Below, in pieces: positions 38,222 through 48,756 of a stretch of 64,000 bases of DNA. The position numbers were made by a program, and so were the translations under genes. Origin of the DNA: Hormoscilla sp. GM7CHS1pb (lineage in GTDB: Bacteria; Cyanobacteriota; Cyanobacteriia; Cyanobacteriales; Desertifilaceae). Every line of letters begins with the position of its first letter. The first letter of the stretch is position 1. The notes under the pieces are model-generated. The model was not told the origin of the DNA and ran no database searches. It saw only the letters and a program-made list of their open reading frames with translations. The stretch is taken from the NCBI GenBank assembly GCA_014323675.1, contig JACONN010000006.1:1178001-1242000 (forward strand), written 5' to 3'.

Positions 38222-41200
38222 TAAATGCACCTTTAAGCGCACCGGACGCCAAGATCATTTCTAAAGCCAAATCAAACTGACCTTCCTGTTGTGCCATTTC
38301 AAATGGTTCTACCGACAAGCCTCCCCAGTCTATTTGAGTACTACTTCCCCCTAGGTTGAACAACTCCACAAATTCCTGCGGCGGCTTTTGGAAAACAAAC
38401 GAAACTTGAGATATGGGGTAGTAACCGGGGTTCCGTTCGGGTTGCAATCGTTCTACCAGTAAAGTAAAGGGATAGTCTTGGTGAGCGATCGCCCCCAACA
38501 CTGTCTGACGCACTTGCTTAAGAAATGCCTTAAACTCGGGATTCCCTGACAAGTTACCTCGCAATACTACTGGATTGACAAAATCGCCCAATATTCGGCG
38601 CCATTCTGGCTTGCTTCTTCCCGAAGTTGGGGAACCGACCAAAATATCTGACTGACCTGAGTATCGGTGAAGCAGGACAAAAAAGGCTGCCAAGAGTACC
38701 ATATAAAGGGTAGCTCCCTCTGAACGAGCTAGTTCTATGAGCTTTTTACTCAACTCTTCACTCAGCTTAAAGAAATGGGAGCTGCCATTAAAAGTTTGAA
38801 CTGGGGGACGGGGCCGGTCGGTTGGTAAATTTATAACTGGCAGTTCCCCTACTAACTGTTTTTGCCAATAGTTCCAGAGTTCCTCCCCTTTGGAGCTGTT
38901 CAGCAATTGCACCTGCCAATTCATATAGTCGGGATATTGATTTTTTTGAACTGGCAGTTCTAGGGCCCTGTTGGTAGTTTCTCTTTGGTACAATCCCCCC
39001 AATTCTGAGAATAGCATCCCCATTGACCAAGCATCACAGGCAATGTGATGGATGGTTATCAACACAACATGGTCTTTGGGACTAGTAGTGAATACCCTGA
39101 ATCTACTTACCCCTTTTCCTAAATCCCAAGGCTGATGATAAGCTTCTCTTACCCTCTTTTTCAGTTCATCGGCAGTCCAACTTGAAGCGTCTATTTGTTC
39201 AAAGTCCACTTCCGGTAACCCATGAATTTTTTGCCTTGGTGTACCTTCTATATTGGTGAAGGTTGTCCTTAACAGAGGATGAGCAGCAACTAGGGCCACC
39301 CAAGCCCGTTTGAGCGCTCCAACATCTAATTGGGAGCAAATGCGTACAGTTATTGCCATATTGTAGGCTGAACTGGACGGTTCTAATTCGTATAGAAACC
39401 ACAATGCTTTCTGTCCCATTGAGAGAGGATAGGTTTTACTGCCAGCTGTTCGATAACACGGACCGTGTCCTGGTTTTTGAGAGCTAACCCCCCATACTGC
39501 TCTTCCACCTGCATTCCCAAAAGTCCCCGATTGCCAAAATCCAGCACGATATAGGGTGGAATGCAACGGCGCTCATCAATCAACTGGGAGTCGATCCTCT
39601 TCTCCCCGTAGTCCCGGAGCCAGTCAATTAGCTCCGAAGCACGTTTATTACTAATATCCGCTGCTGTTGCCGTGCCAGTAGCCATGAAAGAATCAGTAGA
39701 AGTGAAAATGGGCTGTTTGATTTTAGTCATATCCGTTAAAGTCCAACTCCCTACTACATTCAGGGTTCCTTCCAGAAAACCTTTCTGGCAAGCCCGACGC
39801 TGAATCTTCCCACTGGAAGTCTTGGGAATACTTCCTACTCTCAGCAGCGCCACCCCATAGACATTGAGCATGTGCTCTTGTGAAACGGCTTTTTGAATAC
39901 TTTTGGCAACTTGTTCCACATTCAGACCTTTCAGGTAACGGCGCTCTACTTCCCCTACCACCACCAGCACAATATCGGAGTCCACATCCACAGAGAAGGC
40001 TGCACTACAATTCTCTCTCAGGGATGGATGGCTCTGTTCTACTGTTGATTCTATATCCTGGGGATAATAATTCCGTCCCCGGATAATAATCAAATCCTTG
40101 AGTCTTCCCGTGACAAACAACTCCCCATCCTGCAAAAATCCCAAATCCCCCGTGCGCAAAAATGGCCCTTCTCCTGTGTCTGCTAGGTATGCCTTGAATG
40201 TTTCTTCTGTCTGCTCTGGTTTCCTCCAGTATCCCATAGCTACGCTAGAACTTGATACCCAGATTTCTCCTACTTGGTTATCTGGACACTGGGTTAGGGA
40301 TTCGGGGTCAACAATTGCAATTTTCTCATCTAACCATGCCCGACCACAGCTAACAATTTCTCTCTTGTCCCCTGTTTCCCCATTGCTGGTCACTACCAGG
40401 TTTCGCTCCAGGGAAGAACCGGAAACCTCTATTAGGACAGGAGTTTCGCGAGTTACTCCCCCCGATACTAACAGAGTCGCCTCCGCCATCCCGTAGCAGG
40501 GATAAAATGCCTCCTTCCTAAAGCCACAGTCGGCAAAAGCACTGCTAAACCGCTCCAGGGTGGAACTCCGGACTGGTTCAGCCCCATTGAAAGCTACCTC
40601 CCAACTGCTCAAGTCCAGAGTTGCTTTTTCTTCAGGAGTTATCTTATTTACACATAAGTCATAGGCGAAAGAAGGTCCCCCGCTGATTGTCCCTTGGTAG
40701 CGAGAAATTGCCTGCAACCAGCGTATGGGCTTCTGTCCAAATGCTACTGGCGACATGTGAATGCAGGGAAGCCCCACATACAATGGCTCTAGCACCTTTC
40801 CTATCAGTCCCATATCATGGAACAAGGGCAGCCAATTGACACCAACCGTCTTGTCGCTATGGCCGAAGGCTAGCTTGAGGATTTCCAAATTATGCAGCAA
40901 ATTCCCATGACTTACCATCACTCCTTTTGGCTTTCCTGTAGAACCGGAAGTATACTGGAGAAAAGCCAGGGTATCTGGGCTTGGGACCACCACCTGGCAG
41001 CTCGCATCGCGTAGCGTGGCGTCAGCCATAGCTAATTGGCTGCCGAGAAGATCTGTGGCGATAACTTTCAACCGGGCTAATTCGGGATTTTCCCCCAAGC
41101 GACTGGAGATTCCGCTCAACTCTGAAGATGTGGTCAGCGCTACAGTAGCCCCCGCAGAAGATGCGATCGCCTGCACCGTCTGGACGTTTTCTGATTCCGC

Positions 41201-41481
41201 TTGGGCGGATAAGCTGGCACGGCCACCACCCCGGCATATAAACACCCAAAGAAAGCAGGGATGAACTCCAGTCCTGGTGGGTAAAGGAGTAAGGCGCGTT
41301 CCCCGGGTTGGCAGATTGACTGGAGGTGGGATGCAATGGCCCTGGAATAAGAGTCCAATTCAAGATAAGTCAATATGTCGCTTTCTTTTTCCCCGTCCTG
41401 CCGCCATATATAAGCTGTGCTCTCTGGCTTGATAAGCGCTCTTCTAACCAGCAGTTCTGCTAAATTCTCTTGCTTGCTCAT
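38222..41481 (-). CDS. Fatty acyl-AMP ligase fused to a partial acyl-CoA dehydrogenase and a condensation domain
   Basis: Starts at ATG 41481 (MSKQENLAELLVRRAL), the loading end of a lipopeptide assembly line. The FAAL domain has FLQYTSGSTGKPKGVMVSHG, WLPLFHDMGLIG, FLRTGDLGFLQDG and the late GSIPKTSSGKIQRR. Next comes only the first ~75 residues of an acyl-CoA dehydrogenase-type domain (ELIDWLRDYGEKRIDSQLID, GNRGLLGMQVEEQYGGLAL), directly followed by a condensation domain (YPLSMGQKALWFLYELEP, catalytic HHIACDAWS). No carrier domain remains between ligase and condensation domain. Breaks at T4 41187-41190 and T4 39434-39437 are each repaired by one base. An IS630 element cuts its 3' end. Confidence 0.9.
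41005..41032. repeat. Palindromic element, in-frame in the FAAL domain
   Basis: gcatcgcgtagcgtggcgtc with agccata belongs to the gatcgcgcagcgtggcgcag family. On the coding strand it adds MADATLRDA between LLGSQLA and the conserved SPDTLAFLQYTSGSTG, a variable surface loop, without breaking the frame. Confidence 0.7.
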
Positions 41482-41916
41482 TGCTCTCTCCTCGCTAGTA
41501 AGCTGTCGCGCATCTAAACTGCATGTTGGGGCTTCCGGTAAAATCGAGGCAACCCACGACAGCGTAGCGTCAGCTCTAACGGCAATTTTGGACTATGCAA
41601 TTTAAATGCATCACAGCTTACTCGCCATCTGTCAACTCTTACGGATACTTCTGCTATTATACTAAGGGAGTTCCAAAAAATAAATTCCCCAATTTCCATG
41701 GCTGTACCAACCGGTGCATCCAGACGACTGGATAATTTTGTCCGATTGGAGTTCCCCACTACCCCCGAGATATCGTAGTCGCTCGTTCCCAGGCAGAGCC
41801 GTGGGAACGAGGAGGAGACACGGCTCTCTGGCTTTATTCGCGCTCTTCGTCTCTTCCCTTGGTCCCATTCCTCTGTCTCCACTTGTTCGCCATCTATCAA
41901 CTCCATCCTTTACTTT
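41482..41916. repeat. Gap between FAAL gene and radA, with dispersed repeats
   Basis: Contains a repeat-family remnant (acgacagcgtagcgtcagct, 41557-41576), the motif aatgcatcacagctta (41603-41618, also at 4855-4870), and the palindrome cgttcccaggcagagccgtg with ggaacg (41785-41810), the second copy of the element found in ppc. No convincing gene was recognised. Confidence 0.6.
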
Positions 41917-43551
41917 TTATAGCAGACATCTTTTCTCTGAGTCAATCACTGCGGGTTCATCAGCAATTAAATTTTCCACCCCTACGCCTTCATCTTCTAG
42001 TTCACTTTCGCGGCTCACTTGCACGGGGATAGCGTTAATAATGGCATCTAATACTTTACCTACAGGGATAATGTTCATACCCAAATCTGGCAAGGACTGA
42101 CCTTTTGGTATAATTGCTTTCTTAAATCCCAACTTGGCAGCTTCTTTGAGGCGTAACTCTAGCTGGGAAACCGGTCGCACCTGTCCGCCTAAACCCACTT
42201 CCCCAATGATGACCATGCGCGGATCGACAGAGCGATCGCGAAAACTGGCGACCACGGCCACGGCAATTCCCAAATCAGCTGCCGGTTCTTCAACTCCCAA
42301 CCCGCCAGCAGAAGCTACATAAGTATCTAACTTGGACAGGGGAATGCCTACCCGCTTTTCTAACACTGCCAGAATTTGCAGCAGTCGATTGCTTTCCACC
42401 CCAGTCGTTGACCGGCGAGGGGAACCGTAGCTAGTGGGACTCACCAGAGCTTGCAATTCCACGACAATAGGGCGGGTGCCTTCCAAGGCCACAATATTGG
42501 CCGTTCCCGAGACTAATTCATCCCGGTTGCCCAGAAATAGCTCCGAGGGATTGGAAATCTCCTTTAATCCCATGGCCACCATTTCAAATACCCCGATTTC
42601 GTGGGTAGCACCAAAACGGTTTTTCATCGAGCGCAGCAGCCGGTGGGAGGCAAAGCGATCGCCCTCAAAATAGAGTACCGTATCTACCAGATGTTCCAGC
42701 ACGCGCGGACCCGCGATCGACCCTTCTTTAGTCACGTGACCGACAATAAATAAGTTAATATTTTCCCGCTTCGCCACCTGCATCAGAGCAGAGGTACATT
42801 CCCGCACTTGGGCCACCGAACCGGGAGCTGAAGTCAGGGAGGGAAAATAGATAGTCTGGATACTGTCAATCACCGCCATCTGGGGTTTGAGAGATTCCAG
42901 TTCCCTAAGAATTTCCTCCAAGTCAGTTTCTGGCAGTAAGTAGAAATCCGTCTCCGATGTCTCTGGAGTAGTGCGAATAGCGCTCTCCAGAGACATCGGA
43001 TGTGCTTCTGGATCCTGTTCTACTGTAGAGTCGTCGGACCCATTCGTCTGGTCGGTCTCCGGTTCTTTTACTCCTACACCTAAGCGTTGACTGCGCAATT
43101 TCACCTGCTGACCTGATTCTTCAGCTGAGACATAGAGCACCCGATGATGGTAAGCTAGTTGGTTAGCTACCTGAAGCAGCAGCGTCGATTTGCCAATTCC
43201 TGGCTCTCCTCCAATTAGGACCAGGGATCCCGGCACAATCCCACCCCCTAACACCCGATCGAGTTCTCCATAACCAGAGGACCAGCGAGACACCGTCGTA
43301 TCCTCGATCTCCGATAGCTTGAAAGCTGCTCTGGGTTGACCAGATCTTTTGCTTGACTCCTGGTCCCCTCCCATCTCCCGCCTCCAGGCAGAACCGTTCA
43401 AACTCGGTCGAGTCTGGCCAACTGTCGCCGTTAAGCCACTAGCTTGCTCTATCAGGGAATCCCAGCTGCCACAGGATGGACATTTGCCAAACCATTGTGA
43501 GGACTCCCCCCCGCATTGGTTACATACATATATGGTTTTCGGCTTTGGCAT
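41917..43551 (-). CDS. radA: DNA repair protein RadA (Sms)
   Basis: 544 residues, intact. A RecA-related ATPase that helps branch migration during recombination. An N-terminal zinc finger CNQCG...CPSCG (residues 10-28) precedes Walker A GGEPGIGKST, the RadA-specific KNRFGATHE and a Lon-like C-terminal domain (GGLGVEEPAADLGIAVAV). It has a 50-residue acidic insertion after RSQRLGVGVKE, longer than usual. It faces away from rpaB; the 265-base divergent gap would hold both promoters. A 512-bp copy of its middle lies at 32237-32748. Confidence 0.97.
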   Translation of the reverse strand: MPKPKTIYVCNQCGGESSQWFGKCPSCGSWDSLIEQASGLTATVGQTRPSLNGSAWRREMGGDQESSKRSGQPRAAFKLSEIEDTTVSRWSSGYGELDRVLGGGIVPGSLVLIGGEPGIGKSTLLLQVANQLAYHHRVLYVSAEESGQQVKLRSQRLGVGVKEPETDQTNGSDDSTVEQDPEAHPMSLESAIRTTPETSETDFYLLPETDLEEILRELESLKPQMAVIDSIQTIYFPSLTSAPGSVAQVRECTSALMQVAKRENINLFIVGHVTKEGSIAGPRVLEHLVDTVLYFEGDRFASHRLLRSMKNRFGATHEIGVFEMVAMGLKEISNPSELFLGNRDELVSGTANIVALEGTRPIVVELQALVSPTSYGSPRRSTTGVESNRLLQILAVLEKRVGIPLSKLDTYVASAGGLGVEEPAADLGIAVAVVASFRDRSVDPRMVIIGEVGLGGQVRPVSQLELRLKEAAKLGFKKAIIPKGQSLPDLGMNIIPVGKVLDAIINAIPVQVSRESELEDEGVGVENLIADEPAVIDSEKRCLL

Positions 43552-43816
43552 GGGGTAGTATACAAAAGTTAAATTATCTTAATTTTTTTCATACTACAAT
43601 TTCGGATCCAGAAAGGATGGACTTCTAGAGAGGATCGTAAAGAAACCACGAACTCGTTGCCAGATCGTCAATATTTCGTTTAAAGTACGCCAGAGTTGCT
43701 TGGTTAATACTGAATACTTGCAGGATGCTCTCGGCTATCACCTTACTACAGAAGGTGCTGATTATTGTTAAGATAAATCAAATTAGTCTGATAAATCCTT
43801 GATAAAGGATTAAGGA

Positions 43817-44557
43817 GTGTTAAGTCCTTTGGAGATTCACAAAGAAAAAATTCTGGTCGTTGATGACGAAGCGAGTATCCGGCGCATCTTAGAAACACGT
43901 TTGTCTATGATTGGCTATGAAGTGCTGACTGCCGCCGATGGCGAAGAAGCTCTAAAAACCTTCCGCAACAGCTTTCCCGACCTAGTAGTGCTGGATGTGA
44001 TGATGCCAAAGTTAGATGGTTATGGTGTATGTCAGGAGTTACGCAAAGAGTCTGACGTGCCGATCATTATGCTAACGGCTTTGGGAGATGTGGCGGACCG
44101 GATCACGGGTCTGGAGTTGGGAGCGGATGATTACGTAGTCAAACCCTTTTCTCCCAAAGAACTGGAAGCCCGCATCCGCTCAGTGTTGCGCCGGGTGGAG
44201 AAAACCGGAACCTCAGGAATACCTAGCTCGGGCGTGATCTATGTGAGCAATTTGCGCATAGACACCAATAAGCGACAGGTATATAAGAGAGATGAGCGCA
44301 TCCGGCTGACAGGGATGGAGTTCTCTCTGTTAGAACTGTTAGTCAGCCGCTCTGGAGAAGCATTTTCCCGCTCGGAAATCTTGCAGGAAGTGTGGGGCTA
44401 CACGCCAGAACGTCATGTAGATACCCGGGTGGTGGATGTCCACATCTCCCGTCTGCGAGCCAAGTTAGAAGACGATCCCAGCAACCCAGAGTTAATTCTG
44501 ACGGCTAGAGGCACCGGCTACCTGTTCCAGCGAATTATGGACGGACCCGATATTTGA
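43817..44557 (+). CDS. rpaB: OmpR-family response regulator RpaB (Ycf27-like)
   Basis: 246 residues, intact. The receiver domain has phospho-acceptor Asp in LVVLDVMMPKLDGYG and the switch lysine in VVKPFSPKELEAR. The winged-helix DNA-binding domain ends VVDVHISRLRAKLEDDPSNP and TARGTGYLFQRI, the RpaB signature. In cyanobacteria RpaB is the partner of histidine kinase Hik33 and controls high-light and photosynthesis genes. It begins with GTG 43817 after aagga. plsX follows at 77 bases, an order shared by many cyanobacteria. Confidence 0.93.
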   Translation: MLSPLEIHKEKILVVDDEASIRRILETRLSMIGYEVLTAADGEEALKTFRNSFPDLVVLDVMMPKLDGYGVCQELRKESDVPIIMLTALGDVADRITGLELGADDYVVKPFSPKELEARIRSVLRRVEKTGTSGIPSSGVIYVSNLRIDTNKRQVYKRDERIRLTGMEFSLLELLVSRSGEAFSRSEILQEVWGYTPERHVDTRVVDVHISRLRAKLEDDPSNPELILTARGTGYLFQRIMDGPDI

Positions 44558-44634
44558 CTTTCGGTGTGGGTATTGGCAGTACACTTATTTCTTACCATAA
44601 GGTAGAATTGTCTCGGCTTTTATGACTTGGATCA

Positions 44635-45663
44635 ATGGGCTCAACTCCAGCAAAACCAAGGATAGCAATAGATGCTATGGGTGGGGATCACGCCCCGGAC
44701 GAGATTGTCGCAGGAGCGCTGAGGGCAACTGAAGAACTCGGTGTTGAGGTGCTGCTAGTGGGAGACCAGCAGCAGATTAGAGACTCAATAGCGCAACATA
44801 CTCATTCCCATCAGCTGGAAATAGTTCCGGCGGAGGGTGTGATTACTATGAGCGAAGAGCCTTTGGTAGGCATCAGACGCAAGCCCAAAGCTTCCATCAA
44901 TGTGGCAATGGATTTAGTAAAGCGCTCCCGTGCTCAAGCAGTGGTATCGGCAGGTCATTCGGGTGCGGCAATGGCAGCGGCTCTGTTACGATTGGGTCGT
45001 CTGCCAGGAATAGACCGGCCAGCGATCGGGGCAGTGTTTCCCACGATCCTGGCTAGCAAACAAGTTTTGATTCTGGATGTGGGGGCGAATGTAGACTGTC
45101 GGCCTCAGTTTTTAGAGCAATTTGCCATGATGGGAACGATATACAGCAAGTACGTGCTGGGCATATCAGACCCGAAAGTGGGATTACTCAGTATCGGTGA
45201 AGAATCGAGTAAGGGAAACGATCTGGCAGTGCGCACTCACCAGCTACTGCAAGATAATCCGCAAATTCCTTTCATTGGTAATGCCGAGGGGAGAGATGTC
45301 CTCTCCGGTCGCTATGATGTGGTAGTTTGCGATGGCTTCGTGGGTAATGTGCTGTTGAAGTTTGCAGAAGCGGTCGGTTCGGTGGTACTACAAATTCTCC
45401 GGGAGGAGTTACCCCAGGGCTGGCGCGGTCAGATGGGTACGGCGCTGTTGAAACCGAACCTGAAGCAGATTAAGCAGCGACTGGACCATGCCGAACACGG
45501 CGGTGGCTTGTTGCTGGGAGTGGCCGGAATTTGCATTATATCTCACGGAAGCTCACAGGCTCCCTCGATATTTAATGCGATTCGCTTGGCAAGTGAGGCG
45601 ATCGAAAACCGGGTCCTCGATCGCATTAAGTCCACCGATCGAGAAATATCGCAGCAAGCATAA
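44635..45663 (+). CDS. plsX: Phosphate acyltransferase PlsX
   Basis: 342 residues, intact. Makes acyl phosphate from acyl-ACP for phospholipid synthesis. Recognised by RIAIDAMGGDHAPDEIVAGA, AVVSAGHSGAAMAAALLRLG, LLSIGEESSKGNDL, ARTH-like VRTHQLLQ and YDVVVCDGFVGNVLLKFAEA. Start ATG 44635. It forms a lipid block with fabH (45873), fabD (47043) and plsC (49498). Confidence 0.97.
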   Translation: MGSTPAKPRIAIDAMGGDHAPDEIVAGALRATEELGVEVLLVGDQQQIRDSIAQHTHSHQLEIVPAEGVITMSEEPLVGIRRKPKASINVAMDLVKRSRAQAVVSAGHSGAAMAAALLRLGRLPGIDRPAIGAVFPTILASKQVLILDVGANVDCRPQFLEQFAMMGTIYSKYVLGISDPKVGLLSIGEESSKGNDLAVRTHQLLQDNPQIPFIGNAEGRDVLSGRYDVVVCDGFVGNVLLKFAEAVGSVVLQILREELPQGWRGQMGTALLKPNLKQIKQRLDHAEHGGGLLLGVAGICIISHGSSQAPSIFNAIRLASEAIENRVLDRIKSTDREISQQA

Positions 45664-45689
45664 AATTATCCCTAGGGTAGGACGGGCGT

Positions 45690-45775
45690 CTCGCTTGTCC
45701 GAGTGGGCATTGCCCACCATATTAGTTGAAAGGTAGTCAGTTGGTAGGGTGGGCATTGCCCACCATATCAGCTTG
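45690..45775. repeat. Two gtgggcattgcccac palindromes between plsX and fabH
   Basis: gagtgggcattgcccaccat at 45701-45720 and ggtgggcattgcccaccat at 45748-45766, in direct repeat with tagt and ttg spacers; related to 20932-20948. They lie in the 209-base gap and may affect mRNA between the two genes. Confidence 0.78.
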
Positions 45776-45872
45776 GTTGGTAGTCAGTATCTGGTGCAGT
45801 AAGCTGATAGCTAATAACTGATAGCATTTAGGCTGTCAAAGGTGGGATGGTGGTAAAGAGTGGAGAAATAAA

Positions 45873-46886
45873 TTGAATCAATCAAGCGTCGGGGTAGCAA
45901 TTACCGGGAGTGGCTCGGCAACTCCAAAGGTTACTCTTGATAACCAAGGCTTGTCGAAGATAGTGGAAACCTCAGATGAGTGGATAAGTTCCCGGACGGG
46001 AATTAAAACACGATGTCTGGCATCTCCAACTGAGTCGGTGACGGATATGGGGGCAGCGGCGGCAAGAGAGGCGATCGCAATGGCGGAAATTACTCCCGCT
46101 GAGTTAGATTTAATCATTCTGGCAACTTCTACTGCTGACGATCTGTTTGGTAGTGCTAGTCTGCTGCAAGAGGTGCTGGGTGCATCAAAGGCTGTAGCTT
46201 TTGACTTGACAGCTGCTTGCTCTGGGTTTATATTTGGTCTGGTAACGGCGGCTCAGTTTATCCGTACTGGAACTTACCAAAATATATTGCTGGTGGGTGC
46301 AGATATTCTCTCACGCTGGGTAGATTGGTCCGATCGCAGAACTTGCGTCCTCTTTGGGGATGGTGCTGGTGCAGTTGTCATGCAGGCCCATGGACCATCT
46401 GATCGACTCTTGGGATTTGAACTCCGCAGTGATGGCAGTCAAAATGACTGTCTCCAGCTAGCTTACCAGTCAGAAGCAAAAGAACTGATTCCCGGCGTTT
46501 CCGTCTCGAAAGGAACCTATCAACCGATTACCATGAACGGCAAGGAAGTCTATCGCTTTGCCGTGCAGCGAGTGCCAGAAGTGCTCTCAAAAGCCCTGTT
46601 TAAAGCAAACATGAGGACAGATGAAGTAGACTGGCTACTGCTGCATCAAGCTAATCAGCGCATTCTGGATGCTGTGGCGCAACGGTTGCAGTTTCCCGAC
46701 CATAAGGTGCTCAGCAATTTGGCTAACTACGGTAATACCTCAGCGGCTTCCATTCCTATTGCTTTGGATGAAGCTGTGCGCTCTGGCAGAATTAAATCTG
46801 GTGACGTTATTGCTGCTTCGGGTTTTGGTGCCGGGTTAACTTGGGGGCAGCGGTTTTCCAATGGGGAAGGTGACTGTCAAATTTAA
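45873..46886 (+). CDS. fabH: Beta-ketoacyl-ACP synthase III FabH
   Basis: 337 residues. Starts fatty acid synthesis by condensing acetyl-CoA with malonyl-ACP. The active-site Cys is in AFDLTAACSGFIFGL (about 115), His in LLHQANQRILDAVA (about 250) and Asn in NLANYGNTSAASIPIAL (about 280). The likely start is TTG 45873 (MNQSSVGVAITGSGSATP); an upstream in-frame stop excludes an earlier one. Intact. Confidence 0.96.
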   Translation: MNQSSVGVAITGSGSATPKVTLDNQGLSKIVETSDEWISSRTGIKTRCLASPTESVTDMGAAAAREAIAMAEITPAELDLIILATSTADDLFGSASLLQEVLGASKAVAFDLTAACSGFIFGLVTAAQFIRTGTYQNILLVGADILSRWVDWSDRRTCVLFGDGAGAVVMQAHGPSDRLLGFELRSDGSQNDCLQLAYQSEAKELIPGVSVSKGTYQPITMNGKEVYRFAVQRVPEVLSKALFKANMRTDEVDWLLLHQANQRILDAVAQRLQFPDHKVLSNLANYGNTSAASIPIALDEAVRSGRIKSGDVIAASGFGAGLTWGQRFSNGEGDCQI

Positions 46887-47042
46887 CATTGTCTGCCCCA
46901 AGGGGGAGATGTAAATACCAGATAATCTATAATGTTGCGATCGTAATTGGAAGATCGTCACGTTAAAGTAATTTGCGTTAATGGTAAGGTAAATTGATAA
47001 AATTAGCTAGGGTTGTTGAGGAAAAAATAGTAATAAGAACTA

Positions 47043-47960
47043 ATGAAAACTGCATGGGTGTTTCCAGGACAAGGTTCCCAAGAAGTATGCATGGGAGTGG
47101 ACTTAAAAGATCTGCCAGATGCTAAAGCCAAGTTCGAGCAAGCCGAGCAAATTTTAGGTTTGTCGATCCTAGAACTATGTCAAAGTGACAAACAAAAGCT
47201 ATCTCGCACTCTCTATACTCAGCCTTGCCTTTATGCGATCGAAAGCATCCTGGCTGATTTGATGCGGTCCCGGGGAGATGAACCTGATTTGGTTGCAGGT
47301 CACAGTCTGGGAGAATATGTGGCTCTCTATATAGCGGGCGTGTTTGATTTTGTCACGGGATTAAAACTGGTCTGGGAGCGTGCCAAACTGATGGATAGTG
47401 CGGGGGATGGCATGATGATGGCTTTAATGGGGTTCGATCGCTCCCAGCTAGAAACTGTCATCGAACAAACCCCGGATGTAGTTTTAGCCAATGACAATAG
47501 TGCGGCTCAAGTGGTAATTTCTGGTACGCCTGCGGCGGTGGAAACTGTGAAAGGCCAGGTGAAGGTAAAACGTGCCGTGCCCTTAGAGGTCTCGGGTGCC
47601 TTTCATTCTCCGTTAATGGCACCCGTGGCGACTGAGTTTGAGCAACTTTTAGAGTCTATTTCCTTTGCTGATGCTCAAGTACCGGTACTATCCAACACCG
47701 AACCGGTGCCAGCAACAGCGGCAGCTGTTTTGAAACAACGTCTGCAAGAGCAGATAACGGGTTCGGTGCGGTGGCGCGAAATCTGCCTGCAATTACCTCA
47801 GTCCGGAATTGAGCGAGTGGTGGAAATTGGACCTGGTAAGGTACTTACTGGTCTCATTAAACGTACTTGTCCGGAATTGCTGTTAGAAAATGTCCGTGGT
47901 CTTCGCGATCTGCCAAATTATACTCCGCGCGGTCAGGACTTGCGTTTTTTAAAGTTTTGA
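47043..47960 (+). CDS. fabD: Malonyl-CoA:ACP transacylase FabD
   Basis: 305 residues. Transfers malonyl from CoA to ACP. N-terminal TAWVFPGQGSQEVCMG, nucleophile Ser in LVAGHSLGEYVALYIAGVF (about 91), catalytic His in VSGAFHSPLMAPV (about 200), and VVEIGPGKVLTGL near the end. The last ~20 residues (NYTPRGQDLRFLKF) are atypical and coincide with a direct repeat (tatactccg...ggtcagga, 47919 and 47964), so the C-terminus seems altered by repeat DNA. Start ATG 47043. Confidence 0.95.
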   Translation: MKTAWVFPGQGSQEVCMGVDLKDLPDAKAKFEQAEQILGLSILELCQSDKQKLSRTLYTQPCLYAIESILADLMRSRGDEPDLVAGHSLGEYVALYIAGVFDFVTGLKLVWERAKLMDSAGDGMMMALMGFDRSQLETVIEQTPDVVLANDNSAAQVVISGTPAAVETVKGQVKVKRAVPLEVSGAFHSPLMAPVATEFEQLLESISFADAQVPVLSNTEPVPATAAAVLKQRLQEQITGSVRWREICLQLPQSGIERVVEIGPGKVLTGLIKRTCPELLLENVRGLRDLPNYTPRGQDLRFLKF

Positions 47961-48498
47961 GTTATACTCCGAACGGTCAGGAACTACGCTTTTCTCAACT
48001 CCCATGCGTAAGCCCCCCGGTCGCGAGCAGGCCAGAAACCCAGTTTATGCGAGGATTTTCGCATCCCCAGGTCGATAGTCAAAGAAACCCGGTTTCGGGG
48101 GCTGGCACCCTCACGCCCCCCGGTCGCGACCAGACCAGAAAAAAGCGCATGTCGTTCGCGTAGGCGTATTAGCTGTGTGCGCACGCTCCGGGTCCCCTCC
48201 TCGCAGCGGAAGGGGCCTGGAGCGTGCGAATCCCGTTCCGGGTATAACCTAACCTTAACCTGCTGAATGTTTCTAGCCCTAAAAATTTAGCATAGAATCA
48301 GGCCAGAAATGGGTGCATCGAGAGCATTGTAAATGTATATGTGTGGTTGTAGCTACGGTCTTGATTGTCAAGTAGATTCTTGCATGATTTATCGCCCAAG
48401 TCCTCGCCAGAAAAAAGAGCAGAGCAATCCCTGGCAGTAAAGAACTCGAGCAACCAGCTAAATTACTGCCCAAACAGCAAAACGACGGTTAGGATTTC
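47961..48498. repeat. Repeat-rich gap after fabD
   Basis: Holds the second copy of the tatactccgaacggtcaggaa repeat, two ccccccggtcgcga motifs (48016 and 48117), the aaacccggttt hairpin motif (48085), and a long palindromic element with cgcacgctccgggtcccct and ggcctggagcgtgcg arms (48180-48231). No gene recognised. Confidence 0.6.
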
Positions 48499-48756
48499 TT
48501 AACTGAGAGCCCCTTGACTTGACCTGTTCTGCCAAGACCGATTTTGACGAACCATCGCGTCATAAATGACTAATATTTTCCGCACGCAGTGAGAGCTAGC
48601 TTTTTGGACTTCCCTTTCTCTACGAGACGTTCGTAAAAAGCTTATGTTTTCCCGATTGTGACGCATAGCTACGAGGGCTCCCATATAAAGAACTGCCCTC
48701 ACCGCTGCACGACCTCCCTGAATTCTTCGCTTTCCTTGGTATTTCTGTAATCTCAT
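48499..48756 (-). pseudogene. C-terminal fragment of an IS110-family transposase
   Basis: Reads QKYQGKRRIQGGRAAVRAVL then YMGALVAMRHN, with FYERLVEKGKSKKLALTAC in a second frame and KILVIYDAMVRQN, the typical C-terminal end of IS110/IS116/IS902 transposases. Two frame changes and no N-terminal RuvC-like part. It cuts into the restriction enzyme remnant at 48745. Confidence 0.8.

Noticed and set aside
41514-41906. 130-codon minus-strand frame upstream of the FAAL gene
   Set aside because: It runs through dispersed palindromes and shows no recognisable domain.
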